Below are positions 12,701 to 23,803 of a stretch of DNA of 64,000 bases, in pieces. Under the pieces are notes generated by a model. That model was not told the origin of the DNA. It saw only the letters and a list, made by a program, of their open reading frames with translations, and made no database searches. Both the position numbers and the translations under genes were made by a program. Position 1 is the stretch's first letter. Every line of letters starts with the position of its first letter. This DNA comes from Misgurnus anguillicaudatus (taxonomy: Eukaryota; Chordata; Actinopteri; Cypriniformes; Cobitidae): the NCBI RefSeq assembly GCF_027580225.2, contig NW_027395284.1:3491478-3555477 (forward strand), in the 5' to 3' direction.

Positions 12701-15700
12701 GCGAGTACTGCCCTGTCCTTTTCTTGGCAATTGAATGTGTTTGTTGCTTCTTTGAATCTTCGCAGGCGTGCTCCAGTTTTCCGTCTGGAAAAAAGGAGGA
12801 GGGAGTGGAGTATCAGGAGGACTCGTTCCCCCAGAGGCACCCCCACCCAAACATGTGCTCTTCCCCCCGCCCGTCATCATGTGACATCCAGCATCACTCT
12901 TACAGGCATCACGAAGACCCACAGGTATATCTCAGACACACATGCCCCCTTTACTGCCATTTTTCACAGCATCAGTTTCATAACCTACAGTACACGCAGT
13001 GCCACAGTGATTTTATTATGGCCGTTTATGATCATCTGGGGTCTATAAATGAGCGAATCAGGCTCCTTTCGTGATGTACTTTGCACCTCTCGACACACTC
13101 CACGCATAATTATGCTTGTAATGTGCTCCAATGCCAAAGACGTGGTAAACAATAGAGTCCCTGTAGGCCTCTGTTAATCTCCAGCCATTATCATCTTGTT
13201 TCTTTCTGTCACCAGAGGCTGCAGGAGAGACTATGTATCTCCGAGTCATTGGAGGACAACAGCTGCACAAAGTCGAATCGGTGAGAAAGTGTTTACTATC
13301 CAGACTGGGTTGAACTTGTAAATCGATAAGCTGTTTGCCTTTTACTGGTTATTAATTATGAGAAAAGCCAATAGTGAAAAGATTTTATTTACTTATTGGT
13401 TGCTTTTAGCTTTAGTGGATAATTGAAATGTTACACAATGCATAAACATGATGATGGTTACACTTTACACTAAAGTTTTATTTGTTACAATTAATGCATT
13501 AGCTAGCATGAACAATGTACATTACTTCTACAGCATTTGTTAATCTTCATGTTCATTTTAGCATTTACTACTACATCAAAAGTTGTAACTTTTAACGTTT
13601 GGTCATGTCAAAAAACTAACATGAATATAGATTAATAAATGTTGAAAAACTATAGGCCTATTTTTCATTGTTTGTTCGTGTTAGTTATAATACAACCTTA
13701 TTGCAGTGTGTTTATTTTCTTCTAAATTTTAAACTCTCTTAAAAGTTTTGAATCAAATTACTCGAGTAGTTTCGACCAACTATGACCTGAGCAGAGACCA
13801 ATCAGTAATGTAATAAGCAGGGGCGTAACAATACATAGATATGGATTGATGCATCAATCAAATGTCTAGCAATAAGATGCATCGATGCCATGCGTAAAAT
13901 ATTGATACGCGGTATAACATCCATAATATCTGTCTATGCATTTTCGTCAAGTGCACGTTTTCGTTTCGCTGGGAGCAGCAAAAAAACAAGACGAAATAAA
14001 CTTTGTGTCTGCTATCGGACTCTTTCTAAATATCGATAAATTAATCGACATACCCCTGAATTGACTTAAAATCTTTCACAGATTTTTTTGTTTGGATATT
14101 GGTGTCTGGTTAAACAGATATCATATCATGGCTATACATTCGATTTACACACCTAGTAATATGGCTGCAAGATTTTTAAAGGTGCAGTGTGTAAATTTTA
14201 GCGGCATCTAGTGGTGAGGTCACGAATTGCAACTAATGGCTTAGTCCACTGCTTACCCCTCGCTTTTGAAACACACAGAGAAGCTATGGTAGCCGCCACC
14301 AGACAAACATGTCATCGTCGGAGACAACTTAGTAAAAAAATTAGTCCTTTAAGGGCTTCTGTAGAAAAATGGCGGCACAAAATAATGACTTCCATGTAAG
14401 GGGACCCTCGGTGTATGTAGATAAAAAGGTCTCCTTCTACGGTAATAAACACATACCGGTTCATTATGAAAGGTCTTTATACACCCCTGATAATATAGTT
14501 TTGTATATCATTTTGCATTTCTGTCATGAAAAATTACACACTGCACCTTTAAGGGAAAATGCAATATGCAATAACTTGCTCGTTTTTTTATTGTTGTGCA
14601 TTCCAATTAATATCAATTCAACTGCAGTTGGTTTGTTTTGATTTAAACCTTCATAACTTAAAAAATACAGTTAAGTAGTACCATAACAAAATAATAACAT
14701 GATAACATAATAATAAACATGTTTTGACAAAATGACAAAAAAAATTTGTTATATAAGGTTAAGGTCTGAACTTATTATATCCATTATTTTTAGAGGATTT
14801 AAAAATATATTTCCTATAGAATTATTTAAATTTTTTAGATTATTATTATAAAAAAATGATCATTACCGCAACATGATATTACATTAAATATATGCATTTA
14901 CAAACTCGTGTTCGGTAATGAGAACTAAAATGTTGTCTAGGTACTATGACAAACAAAATTTTAACTTTTGTCTTGAGTGTCACAGTCAATTACATCCCTT
15001 CCAACAATTTTTTTTAAAATGTTAGTTCCTTGAGCTTAAACAATGATTGAAAATTGTTGCGGAGGATGAGAAAATTTTTCTTTGACAAATTTATATTTCT
15101 TCTTATTGTCTCTACATTTACCAATGATCACCAAATACCATGTTTCTTTACTGTAAATGTTTAACATGCACTGAAGCTTTTTATTTTTTAGATTTTTTTA
15201 ATTATAAATTTTCCATGTCAAAGAACCCAAATCCAGTCATGGACACATTGCGGTAATGAAAATGTTCCCCTTAAATGTGGGAAAAAAACAAAATTGGTTT
15301 GTATGTCGTCACTTGAAATCATGTGCACAATAGTACATGAAGAGATGTTTGTAACCATATGCTTTTTATTTTGATACTCTTACTTTGCATTTACTTCTAT
15401 AATCAAAATGTTTCATGACACCTCGTAAGTCTAATTTGGCGAGAATCACCCACTTGCATTTATTTACTAAAATTTGAAATGAGGAAAACATGGTCAAAAT
15501 AACAAGAAAAGAGTGACTGTCACTCCCAAGGTTTGCTTTTGTTGAAATTCAACAGATACTGGTCCTGAAATGGTCAGAAATGATGTTAAAGTCAAATCTG
15601 GAGTGGTCTTTTTTTCCATGGCTATATCTTGCAACCCTATCAGAACCCAAAAACATTACTGCAGAATGCAAAATCTGAAAATAATCTATTTGTATGTCAA

Positions 15701-15977
15701 ACCAAATGAAGTGTTTTTTCATGTGTGCAGTGACCCGTGTGGACTGAAGAGCCCTGCTGACAGTTCATGGCCTAGTGGCCCCTGGCCATTAGGGCCCCTT
15801 AAGCTTTTTAAAGTGCGAAAGGCCTCAGCATCACTGTTTGTCATCCTGTTAGCCCTCCTGCTTGCTGTGGTGGTCTGGCCCCTCCTTTCACTCCATAGCA
15901 ACCCATGCCATCGTTCCAATACTCTTACCCGGTCATTTCATCTGGCCCTACATTACAACGGCCCACCTCCTACCTGA
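1098..15977 (+). CDS. syne2: Nesprin-2-like KASH protein, 3' part (nine exons)
   Basis: These are the C-terminal exons of a nuclear-envelope spectrin-repeat protein. Nesprins span the outer nuclear membrane, and their KASH tail binds SUN proteins in the perinuclear space to couple the nucleus to the cytoskeleton. Exons: 1098-1235, 1712-1906, 5710-5929, 6143-6249, 8667-8718, 9118-9281, 12766-12924, 13216-13280, 15731-15977. All have AG/GT borders and compatible phases, giving about 448 residues. The first two exons read as alpha-helical spectrin repeat (EEMAVWLTDMDLRL; LLQRGEELIQRSEPADAQ). Exon 3 is acidic and contains LEWDPSVDIGGS. The last exon has a basic stretch, a membrane segment (ASLFVILLALLLAVVVW) and a luminal tail ending in NGPPPT, the KASH signature. 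The 5' part lies outside the window. The paralogue name rests partly on the akap5 neighbour; nesprin-1 or nesprin-3 cannot be excluded. Confidence 0.75.
1533..1575. repeat. CA/CG dinucleotide microsatellite
   Basis: Alternating purine-pyrimidine tract of CA and CG units inside a nesprin intron. Confidence 0.8.
2415..2747. mobile_element. TTAA-flanked MITE with internal hairpin (family C, copy 1)
   Basis: Begins TTAAAGG and ends CCTTTAA. Contains a perfect 20-base inverted repeat at 2564-2583 and 2601-2620 separated by 17 bases. A related copy with the same hairpin lies at 45459-45677. No coding capacity; likely a non-autonomous DNA transposon. Confidence 0.65.
3008..3370. mobile_element. MITE family H, copy 1
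   Basis: Shares long stretches with 10969-11592, including the CTGAATCTGATCTCT segment and the end GGGGAAAGAGTTAA. Here the family is not interrupted by the family G element that splits the second copy. Confidence 0.55.
3625..3758. repeat. Foldback repeat, 50-bp arms
   Basis: Arms at 3625-3674 and 3709-3758 are near-perfect reverse complements (AGCAATAAGCCCC against GGGGCTTATTGCT) around a 34-base loop. Probably a palindromic MITE. Confidence 0.75.
4411..4908. mobile_element. hAT-like MITE, CAGTGTTGGGG ends
   Basis: Starts CAGTGTTGGGG and ends CCTCAACACTG. The interior is built from GTAATGCATTACTTTT-like words in both orientations. The 8-base flanks TACGGTCC and TAGGTTCC agree at 6 of 8 positions, consistent with an aged 8-bp hAT target duplication. 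Confidence 0.7.
5110..5433. mobile_element. hAT-like MITE with exact 8-bp TSD (ATTCTGTG)
   Basis: Termini TAGAGATG and CATCTCCA are imperfect inverted repeats. The element is flanked by identical ATTCTGTG at 5102-5109 and 5434-5441. It is a 324-bp non-coding insertion in a nesprin intron. Confidence 0.8.
6587..6720. repeat. TTTA/AAT microsatellite
   Basis: Runs of TTTA and AAATA followed by about 60 bases of uninterrupted AAT triplets, in a nesprin intron. Confidence 0.9.
7012..7385. mobile_element. MITE family A, copy 1
   Basis: Right end CACACTGCACCTTTAA matches the inverted left end AGGTGCAGTGTGTAA seen in the other copies (7914-8295 and, in the opposite orientation, 14178-14555). The left end is slightly truncated here. 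Open frames inside it recur between copies only because the DNA is a repeat. Confidence 0.75.
7412..7663. mobile_element. GC-rich hAT-like MITE with exact 8-bp TSD (ACACAGTC)
   Basis: A 252-bp element with ends TAGAGTTCTCAACGGG and CCGTTGAGAACTCTA, flanked by identical ACACAGTC at 7404-7411 and 7664-7671. The interior is made of repeated GGGTCGGGTC-type words, so its base composition contrasts sharply with the AT-rich host intron. Confidence 0.88.
7914..8295. mobile_element. MITE family A, copy 2
   Basis: Starts AGGTGCAGTGTGTAA and ends TTACACACTGCACCTTTAA. It aligns with copy 1 over its whole length and sits only about 530 bp from it in the same orientation. Confidence 0.8.
9320..9580. repeat. 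tRNA-SINE-related repeat
   Basis: Contains ATCCAAAGCGACTTACAGT, then a reverse tRNA-like segment with GAATCAAACCC and GCTCTACCAAATGAG, and later CGCTTTGGATAAAAATG followed by ATGTAAATGTATG. These words are typical of fish SINE bodies and tails. It looks like two SINE pieces in opposite orientations. Confidence 0.55.
9629..10215. mobile_element. MITE family G, copy 1, interrupted by a hAT element
   Basis: Ends TATAGACGGTTTC and GAAACCGTCTATA. The second copy at 11173-11469 is uninterrupted and about 297 bp long, so copy 1 carries about 288 extra bases: the element at 9774-10053 plus its target duplication. Confidence 0.8.
9774..10053. mobile_element. hAT-like MITE nested in family G, TSD ACCTAGGA
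   Basis: A 280-bp element with ends CAGTGGTTTTCAAACTGGGG and GTTTGGGAACCACTG. It is flanked by identical ACCTAGGA at 9766-9773 and 10054-10061. The host repeat's other copy has a single ACCTAGGA at 11320-11327, which is the empty site. Confidence 0.9.
10969..11592. mobile_element. MITE family H, copy 2, interrupted by family G
   Basis: Begins TTAACTCTTTCCCC and ends GGAAAAAATTAA, an imperfect inverted pair bordered by TTAA. The insertion of family G (11173-11469) splits it. Flanking parts match 3008-3370. Confidence 0.65.
11173..11469. mobile_element. MITE family G, copy 2 (uninterrupted)
   Basis: Ends TATAGACGCTTTC and AAACCGTCTATA. It serves as the paralogous empty site for the nested hAT insertion in copy 1. 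Confidence 0.8.
11690..12560. other. Non-repetitive intronic DNA, possible conserved element
   Basis: No copy of any repeat family seen elsewhere in the window and no splice-compatible coding exon. The sequence has balanced base composition, unlike the surrounding transposon-derived DNA. Whether it is conserved cannot be judged without alignment. Confidence 0.3.
13817..14058. mobile_element. hAT-like MITE, CAGGGG ends
   Basis: Begins CAGGGGCGTAACAATACA and ends TCGACATACCCCTG, giving a TIR of CAGGGGyrT type, with several GATGCATCGAT-like words inside. I could not find an exact target duplication. Confidence 0.5.
14178..14555. mobile_element. MITE family A, copy 3 (inverted)
   Basis: Begins AAAGGTGCAGTGTGTAAATT and ends TTACACACTGCACCTTTAA. 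It is the reverse complement of copies 1 and 2. Confidence 0.8.
14715..15451. mobile_element. Long TIR repeat L, internally deleted copy
   Basis: Reverse-complement match to 38350-39977. It ends GAGAATCACCC and shares segments such as CATTACCGCAA and TCTAATTTGGC. It lacks a block of roughly 830 bp present in the other copy (about 38760-39590). It lies in the nesprin intron just upstream of the KASH exon. Confidence 0.65.
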
Positions 15978-16236
15978 TGATGCAGACTGCAGTACTGTAA
16001 CTGCAATGAGTTTGGTGCATGTGAGGCCAATGGGGTAGATTTATTTGGGGTACTATTAAGTCATCAAGCATTTCTATGAAAGCACATCTCACCCAGAGGT
16101 GTGGTGGAGTTTAGGAAAAGCTTTGGATGAACAGTGTTGCATAAGGAATTATACAGGGGTATCCTTATAGGCCTTAAAAAAAGTTGAACTTTAGGTAATC
16201 ACAGGCCAAGAGTTTAAACTATATGAAGAAGTGCAC

Positions 16237-16559
16237 TTAAAGGGATATTCGCCCAAAAATGAAAACTCATATCATTTAGTCATCCTCATGTTGTTACAAA
16301 CCTGTATACATTTCTTTGTTTTGATAAACACGAAGGAAGAGGAATGTTTGTAAACAAACCGTTCATGAGCCCCATTGACTTCGATAGTATTATTTTTCCT
16401 ACTATGGTAGTGAATGGGACTCATCATTTGGTTACAAACATTCCTCAAAATATCTTCCTTCGTGTTCAACAGAAAAAAATAATGTATACAGGTTTGTAAC
16501 AACATGAGAGTGAGAAAATGATCACAGTATTTTTATTTTTAGGTAAACTATCCCTTTAA
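16237..16559. mobile_element. TTAA-bounded MITE downstream of syne2
   Basis: Begins TTAAAGGGATATTCGCCC and ends AAACTATCCCTTTAA, an inverted terminal pair. The interior is partly palindromic (ATTTTTGTTTG-like and GTTTGTAACAACATGAG words). Lies just 3' of the KASH gene. Confidence 0.65.
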
Positions 16560-17707
16560 TTCCTTAAGTCTAAAAAGTGCCTTGTCAAATATGTTTACTT
16601 GAATTTTCTATATTCTTGATAAATATGTTTGTGCATGTTTCAGACTGACTGATATATTTGCACAGTTTGAATGTTAATGGTTGTTGACTATTTATAGATT
16701 TATTATGGAAGCAAATAAAATCATTTAAAGTGCAGATGACTTGTAAATAAAAAAATGCTTTTGTATTTGTGTGTTAAAGAAAAAAAGTCTACACCTGCAG
16801 TTCAAAACTGCCGTTCAAAAATATTTTTATAATAAAATAACTAAAACTATTGTACATTTCATAAGTCACAGATTACAATGATTTCATAACGAACGAATGT
16901 ATTGAACATTGTAATCGCTGAGCTATTTTAAAGAAGGCATTCGGCACTTTGGAAATGACTTCAGTTCAATAAATGACAGTTTTGCACTGTAAAGTAATAT
17001 TTTATGACTTCTAAAATAAAAGCGATGAGTTGAAAACAAGTGGCCTGCTGTGTATGGTGACTCTGGAATGCATGTGGAGTGTGATATGGCATGTGAATCT
17101 CATTGGGGGTCCGGTCAGTGTCATTCTCTGTGTGTCTGGGCTAGTGGACACGCTGAAAGACGTTTTTGTGCTGCTGCCAGAGACGAACATTCAAAGATTA
17201 CGAAAGAATGTTTCAAATTCAATTAGCGCACAAATAGTCTTCACTGAAAAAGTCTGCAGATGGCCTTTCAACCTCATCTCTGTCCATTCAGACCACTGGG
17301 AGCTGAACTAGTCGACGCTGCAGAAACGCAATGTTCTGTGTACCAGGTAAACACGGACGTTTTTGTCTGGAGACGAGTTTATTTACGGGAACGGCATCAA
17401 ATTTAGCCATATCCTGTTGCAAGTTAAGCGCCTATAAAACCCAAGCATATAAATTCTGGTAGCACCTGAGGAGGACGTAAACAAATAGAAGAATATGGAG
17501 GATTTCTGTGGCAATAAAGCATTTGGTGGAAATGGGCTTGCTGCCGTTACAATATCAGTAATTGCTAACATAAAGAGTGTTGAACTTCAACTATTTTACA
17601 AGATATGGCTACTTTGTGACAATTGATATCTTTTATAGTGATCTGGCCGACTCGCCAGTGATGTTGGGTTTATGGGTGAAGCTTTAATATAGCTTTTTAT
17701 AACAATG

Positions 17708-18209
17708 TTAAAGGGGTCATGGCATGAAAATCTTTTAGTGCTATGGTTGGGTCCCCAGTGCTTTTATCAACCTAGAAAATGTTAAAAAGATCAACCCAGT
17801 AACTTAGTTTTGGTAAACCATTCTCTACAAGCACATGGAAAAAATAGGTCGTTAAAATTTGGCTCTCCTTATGATGTCATAAGGGGCTCTTATTATAATA
17901 ATACAACCCCTTAATCTGCACTATCCAACCACAGCACTGACATTTAGTGCAGAGAAAAGCACAATTGAGTTTTAATTGCAAAAAAACACCATCATTGTGA
18001 TCAGTGTTTGAATTTCATCAGCTCATTTGCATTTTAAAGGACACACCCAAAACGGCACATTTTTGCGCACACCTACAAAGTGGCAATTTTAACATGCTAT
18101 AATAAATTATCTATTTAGTATTTTGAGCTAAAACTTCACATATGTGCTCTGGGGACACCAAAGATTTATTTGACATCTTAAAAAAAGTCTTGTGACATGG
18201 CCCCTTTAA
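17708..18209. mobile_element. TTAA-bounded MITE family B, copy 1
   Basis: Ends TTAAAGGGGTCATGGCATG and GACATGGCCCCTTTAA are inverted repeats bordered by TTAA. Related copies are at 23377-23803 (same orientation) and 44965-45370 (inverted). TTAA borders suggest a piggyBac-type relative; that is inference. Confidence 0.7.
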
Positions 18210-18626
18210 GTTTTTTTACTTTTCACATCGTACGAATGAGCCACCACGGGTTTTTCAACACCGTAGCTTTTTCTATGCAGTTTGGCCATTCGTCCACATG
18301 AAAACGCAGTATCAGGTGACAGAAACCAAACTTTTAGGAAAACTTCTGTTAGGGTGAAGATTTTCAGAAACTCCAGTTGCAACGTTAACATGTAACCACA
18401 GAGTTTCACGTCATTCTGAGTGCCGAGGCGAGTCACTGCAATGGCTTCTGATTGGCCAACATGCCTTTACGGTTAGGGATATATCGCCATCTGTTGGTTT
18501 AGCATGCCCTTACAGTGTTTCATATCGGGTTTTTGCATGCTTGATTGGATGCTGAGGAGGAGGGGAAAATTCAGTTTATAAAAATACATGTGAACGTGCG
18601 ATTAGGCCTCAGTAAATATAAAGGTT

Positions 18627-19316
18627 TTAAGGGATATTCCACTTTTTTTGAAAACAAGCTCATTTTCCAGCTCCCCTAGAGTTAAACTTTAGATTTTTAC
18701 AATTTTTGGAATCCATTCAGCCGATCTTCGGGTCTGGCGCTAGCACTTTTAGCATAGCTTAGCACAATCCCTTGAATCTGATTAGACCATTAGCATCGCA
18801 CTAAAAAGTAACCAAAGAGTTTGTGTTGCGATTTTCTAGGCAGATATGGCTTGGACCATACTCTCACTGATATTACATATATTACATATTATACTCGCAA
18901 TGATATTACGCAGCAGCCGAAAATAGTCCCCTAAGTAACTTTCAATGGCAGGGGACTATTTTCAGGCACTGTGTAATATCATTGTGCCACCTGCAGCCAT
19001 GTTACGGCAGCAAAGTCCTTGATTATTACGCCAGAATGAGAGTATAGTTCCTAGCCATATCTGCCTAGAAAATCACAACTTTTAATTTTCCGTCGGTCTT
19101 AGTGCACAATGTAAATAGAGAAGAGTCAAGTTTTAAATAGGAAAAATATTTAAACTCTTCGGTTATTTTTTTTTGCGCGATGCTAATGGTCTAATCAGAT
19201 TCAATGGATTGTGCTAAGCTATGGTAAAAGTGGTAGCGCCAGACCCGGAGATCGGCTGAATCGGTAAAAATCAAATGTTTAACTCTAGGGGAGCTGGAAA
19301 ATGAGTCTCCCTTTAA
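18627..19316. repeat. Large foldback repeat, about 300-bp arms
   Basis: The two halves are near reverse complements around about 18960. For example, CATTTTCCAGCTCCCCTAGA on the left pairs with TCTAGGGGAGCTGGAAAATG on the right, and the CAGCCGATCTTCGGGTCTGG word pairs with its complement at the other end. The outer ends are TTAAGGGA and TCCCTTTAA. No coding sequence. Confidence 0.8.
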
Positions 19317-19319
19317 AAA

Positions 19320-20760
19320 GCAAACGGCCATATAATATTACTACGGGTGACAAACTTTTTTTGTTTTTATAAACGTATTTTTATTTTTCCTTCCAACTCA
19401 CTTTTGCAGCTGCTATCCTTGAATTGAGACAATTGCATGTTACGTGCAATGTAAGTAGAGACAACCTGACCCTAATTTGGTAGAATCACTAATTCAGTTT
19501 TGAGATGTTTACTATAAATGAATGTGACACCACTGACTGTGACAGGGCTTGTGTTTGACAGGGGGATTGCCGTGGGTGAGAATATAGCATTTGGTTTGTG
19601 CAGCATTCATCTGAACCATGTGGCCGAATTACTCATCTTAAAGGCCATATTTTACATTCCTGCGAGCTGCAGAATGTTAATAATACAGCACTGACGTGTT
19701 ACAGGACAAACATGTTTAGTCTTATCTTTTGTCTAAGTGCTTAAGTCATTACACCTGAATCAATGAGGGCTTGCATTGGCGAATCGACATCTCATGAATT
19801 CAATAAGAATTTTAGCTGTCCCCCCGGCATCAAGTCCTCAATAAAACAAACAAGCAGTTTACGTTGACAATACGATCTCTATGCTCTGCCAACATAAGTA
19901 TGCAAAGGTACTAAAGTAACATAATGAGATAGCATGGGCCATTGACTCCCTCTGCCCCCCTCCTACACAACAGGGCTCGGTCACAACAACAGCAGTGATT
20001 GAGATTGACAGGCTGTGCGCTAATAAAGAGATTACATGGAAATCCCTCCGAAGCCAACACTTCAGGACAGCGTGCATTTGGATAGCTAGAACAGCTGCAG
20101 AGGTTGTCCACGCGTGAAGTTAATGTTACTGTTAGCCCTGTGCCACGAGGGACACATTAACCAATCAGCACGCTTGGAAAAGGTCACAGAGCAACGCAGT
20201 TTGTCCGGGCTGCCTGTAAAAGAGTTTGATGTGTAAACTTAATTCGGTGTGGGAATTAACATGTCTTTGCTTGTGAAGTTTGCCGGGCACAAAATCCCTG
20301 ATGTTGCTGCGTCATCACCTTGCAGCTAACCTTGCTTAAGTCTTGAGCTCCCGTTTAGTTTGTTGAAGCTCAGATCAGCTTTGATGTGGCTGGAGCTGAT
20401 GGATGTTTCGGGTTGGTGAAAGTGGCAAAAGCGGACAGCCAAAAAAATGCTCAATCCAATAAACTTCACCATGGTACAGGTTGCAGAGGAGTGAAGTATG
20501 CCAGAGCGATCTATTTCACACAGCGCAGCCGAAACCTAATTACACAGATTAATGTCCCATGGAAGGTGCTATTACCTAAATAGCCTAGCTCCTATAAAAG
20601 AAGACTTCATTTCAAATATTCGGTTTGAATGCTAATAGATGCGTCAAATCTAGATTCCAATACGTATATCCTGTGTAAGATTTTGAGCGCCACTTTAATT
20701 CCCTTTTACAGGCATTTCACAATGAGAGTCATCACAAGTGGATGAGAGAGACACATGCCC
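19320..20760. other. Intergenic DNA without recognised genes or repeats
   Basis: I find no exon with coding character and splice sites, and no repeat family shared with the rest of the window. Balanced composition makes it a candidate for unannotated regulatory sequence only. Confidence 0.35.
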
Positions 20761-21013
20761 ATTCACACCTAGAGGCTGTTCACACCTGGAATTAAGATGC
20801 GTTTTGGTTGAACGGATCACAAGTGGACGATGCTAAATACAGATGTAAATGGGGTGTGAAATGATTTGAGCTTGTCCATTTTTGACCAAATTAAGAGGAA
20901 GTCGAAAACGCAATCAATTTGGATTGCTTTTATGTGAGAATGTGTTCAAACAGTCTAATGTGATGTACCAAGCACAATGTTTTTACTAGCACGAACCAGG
21001 TTTTAGGCTTAAA

Positions 21014-22810
21014 TTAAAGTGCACCTATTTCCTTGCTAAACAACAGTGTTATTTTCTGTATTTTGTATAATCCAATGTGTGTGTGTAGTTTATGGTTTAA
21101 AAACACATTATTTTCTACATACTGTACATTTTTGTAGCTCCAGATTTCCCTCTCTTCCTAAAACACACAGATTTTAAAAGCTCTGCGTCCCTGATTGGCT
21201 AGTCTCAGCCTCAGACGTCACACCCACAGACTGTTGGCTAAATGTCTAATGTTTTTCGTACACTTTTCTGGAAACCCTGTGGGAATTTCAAAGTCGTCTT
21301 TGATTGGTTGAAATAAACCGGATTTTCAGGAGACTCGAGTGTCGCAATTAGTTTCGGTCCCTGGAAAACAAAGCTCTGACGTTCCATTGAGGAAGAGAAT
21401 CAGTCGTGTTCATGTGGATAATAATGACCAGTTATCATGATCAGCTAAACATTGGATTCTCAAAAATATGCAAAGTTCGCGGCATCGACTCTCTAAAAGA
21501 CTTCCAAGAGTTTTGCTTGAGCCAGTTAAGCCAAAAGTATACTAGGGCCGTCCGCCTATGCGCGCCGTCCGCATGACATAATTTTCATCATCAGGAGGGT
21601 CCGCGGTTGGACAGTGCGCGTACAGTCCGCGTACAACAGCGCATGCGCGTGAAAATATTTAGACAAGACACTCCACTATAAACAATTATACAAAGGAAAT
21701 AGACAGCATTTGCACAAACACTATCGTTTTTCTTCTTTAACTTTTGCTTCTTCCACGAACAGAAAGCTGTGGAGCATGTTTGTTACAATAATGTTTGATT
21801 TCTGTTCTTTGTTGTCTTGTTGTTTGTTCTAAACTGTGTTTGCAATGGTGGATCAGTTAATTTTCTTTACCTATCCTAATGTTTTAATGTACTGTAAATG
21901 TGTCAAATCAGTGCTGCCCAGACGGCCTGTTAGACTAATCATTTGAATAAGAAATCATTTGTATTGCGTATAGTGTCGAACGCGGCAATCCGCGTGTAGC
22001 CGCGAGGAGTATACTTGGAAAGCTGTGCGGACGTGTGTGCGCGGAAAAAAGGTATATTAGTGGAGTATTAGATCCCTTTAGTGGAGTCAAAAAGTTTGGT
22101 TCTCCTAAATTGCTTTTAGGTGTTACAAAGTGAGGAGATATGCCTCAGAAAAAGACATTTAACGGGAGTGTCTCATTGGTGTTGCTGTTGATGAAGTGCA
22201 CAACGTTGTTCTATGGTGAGTAATGTTGTTTATTTAGATGCTATTCGGTTGCGGCTGGTTATTTCAATAACTGACTTGTTGTCAGCCGGCTCGTTATTGT
22301 GGGGAGTCCGAAACTTGACGCTAGACGAAACAAACTGTGATTGGTTGTTTGACATGTCGGTCTAACAGCTCGTGGGCGGGCTTTGTCCAGAAAAAGCAGC
22401 GAAAAACACTTCAATACTGAAGGTCTGGCTACGCGAGACTACTGATTGGCCAACTAATCTGTACGTTGTGATTGGCCTGAATACGTCTGACGTCAGCAGG
22501 AAATGTGACGCTCCTTACCATGTTTGAAAGATTCGCTCACAATGCAATGCTAACAGGAGTTCATTTACAGGCTGTGAGTCAAAGCGGGAGGAATTATGAT
22601 ATGTGGGTCTTGTCTATCATCAATCCCAGGAAGTAAACTGTTGCCTACAATCCGTGTTTTTTTATAGTCCGAGAAAAGAGATTTACGTTGGAGACGATAA
22701 CTCGCACCATCGTTTACTTTGGGGTTTGTACCTTTTGCATATCGTTAACATTTACTAATACACACTTACACACCAAAGGAAACATGAATTGGACAATAGG
22801 TGCTCTTTAA
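21014..22810. mobile_element. TTAA-bounded DNA element with another repeat nested inside
   Basis: Outer ends TTAAAGTGCACCTATTT and AATAGGTGCTCTTTAA are inverted repeats. A GC-rich family M copy (about 21538-22065) sits inside it. No transposase frame is evident. Confidence 0.55.
21538..22065. mobile_element. Family M repeat (GC-rich ends)
   Basis: Left end is rich in CCGTCCGC and GCGCGCC words; right end has CGCGTGTAGCCGCGAGGAG and GTGCGCGGAAAAAA. The central and right parts recur at 56884-56966 and 59205-59390, where a second copy is split. Confidence 0.6.
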
Positions 22811-23376
22811 TAAAACTACAGCGCCCCCCTAGTGTTTTAATCTGTCTATTCTATCTACTTTTGTCCGTCGCTTCTGTACTGATTACTTAGAGAGGATGGT
22901 CTATGAAGAGTAAACAGTAAACTTTCTCAGATATTTCTTAATGAATTAAGCTTGCGCAACTTAAGCTTGCAAAAATGAAGGAGACAGAGAGCAGCTGCTT
23001 TAATTTTAACAATGACAGCCAAAAGACCGAGGCGAACACTGCAGGTTTGTGCTATAAGTCAGGACAGATAGGATTCTGGGGTATGTTTCCCAAAACATGG
23101 TCTTTAACTATGGTCTTTGTTACCATTGAACTCTATTGGTAACGACAGAACTTTCCACTATAGTTGCTTTTAGGAAACGCACCCCTGCTCGGTACACATT
23201 TCAGTAGGCAGTCTTTTGTGGCTGATCAAACACATTCAACCACATGCGAGTCAACACCACAAAAGCATTCCAGTTGAATGCGTTTTTGACTACCTCTGAA
23301 TGTGGTAAATGTGGTAAAAGTGGAGCTCAAAATATTTTACACTGGTATTTAGCGTCGTCCACTTGTCATCCGAAAT

Positions 23377-23803
23377 ATCATAAAAATCTGACTTTTACAT
23401 GTTTAAGTGCTATAATTGGGTCCCAGTGCTTCTATCAACCTAGAAAATGTGAAAAAGATCAACCCAGTAACTTAGTTTTGGTAAACCACTTTCTGCAAGC
23501 GTGTGAAAAAATAGGTCATTAAAATTTGGCTCCCCTTGTGATGTCAGAAGGGGATAATACTGCCCCTTTATCTGCACTATCCAACCACGGCACTGCTATT
23601 TAGTGCAGAGATCAGCTCATTTGCATTTAAAGGACACATCCAAAAATGGCACAGTTTTGCTCACACCTATAAAGTGGCAAATTTAACATGCTATAAAAAA
23701 ATTATCTATATGATATTTTGAGCCAGAACTTCACATACATACTCTGGGGACACCAAAGATTTATTTGACATCTTAAAGAAGTATTTTGAAATGTCCCCTT
23801 TAA
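23377..23803. mobile_element. MITE family B, copy 2
   Basis: Matches 17708-18209 from TCCCAGTGCTTCTATCAACC to the end TGTCCCCTTTAA. It interrupts a repeat whose other part resumes as TACGAGGTGTAAACAGGG immediately after it. Confidence 0.65.

Noticed and set aside
17030..17311. 93-codon plus-strand open frame downstream of syne2
   Set aside because: No recognisable domain or splice context and no repeat evidence; length is within chance expectation.
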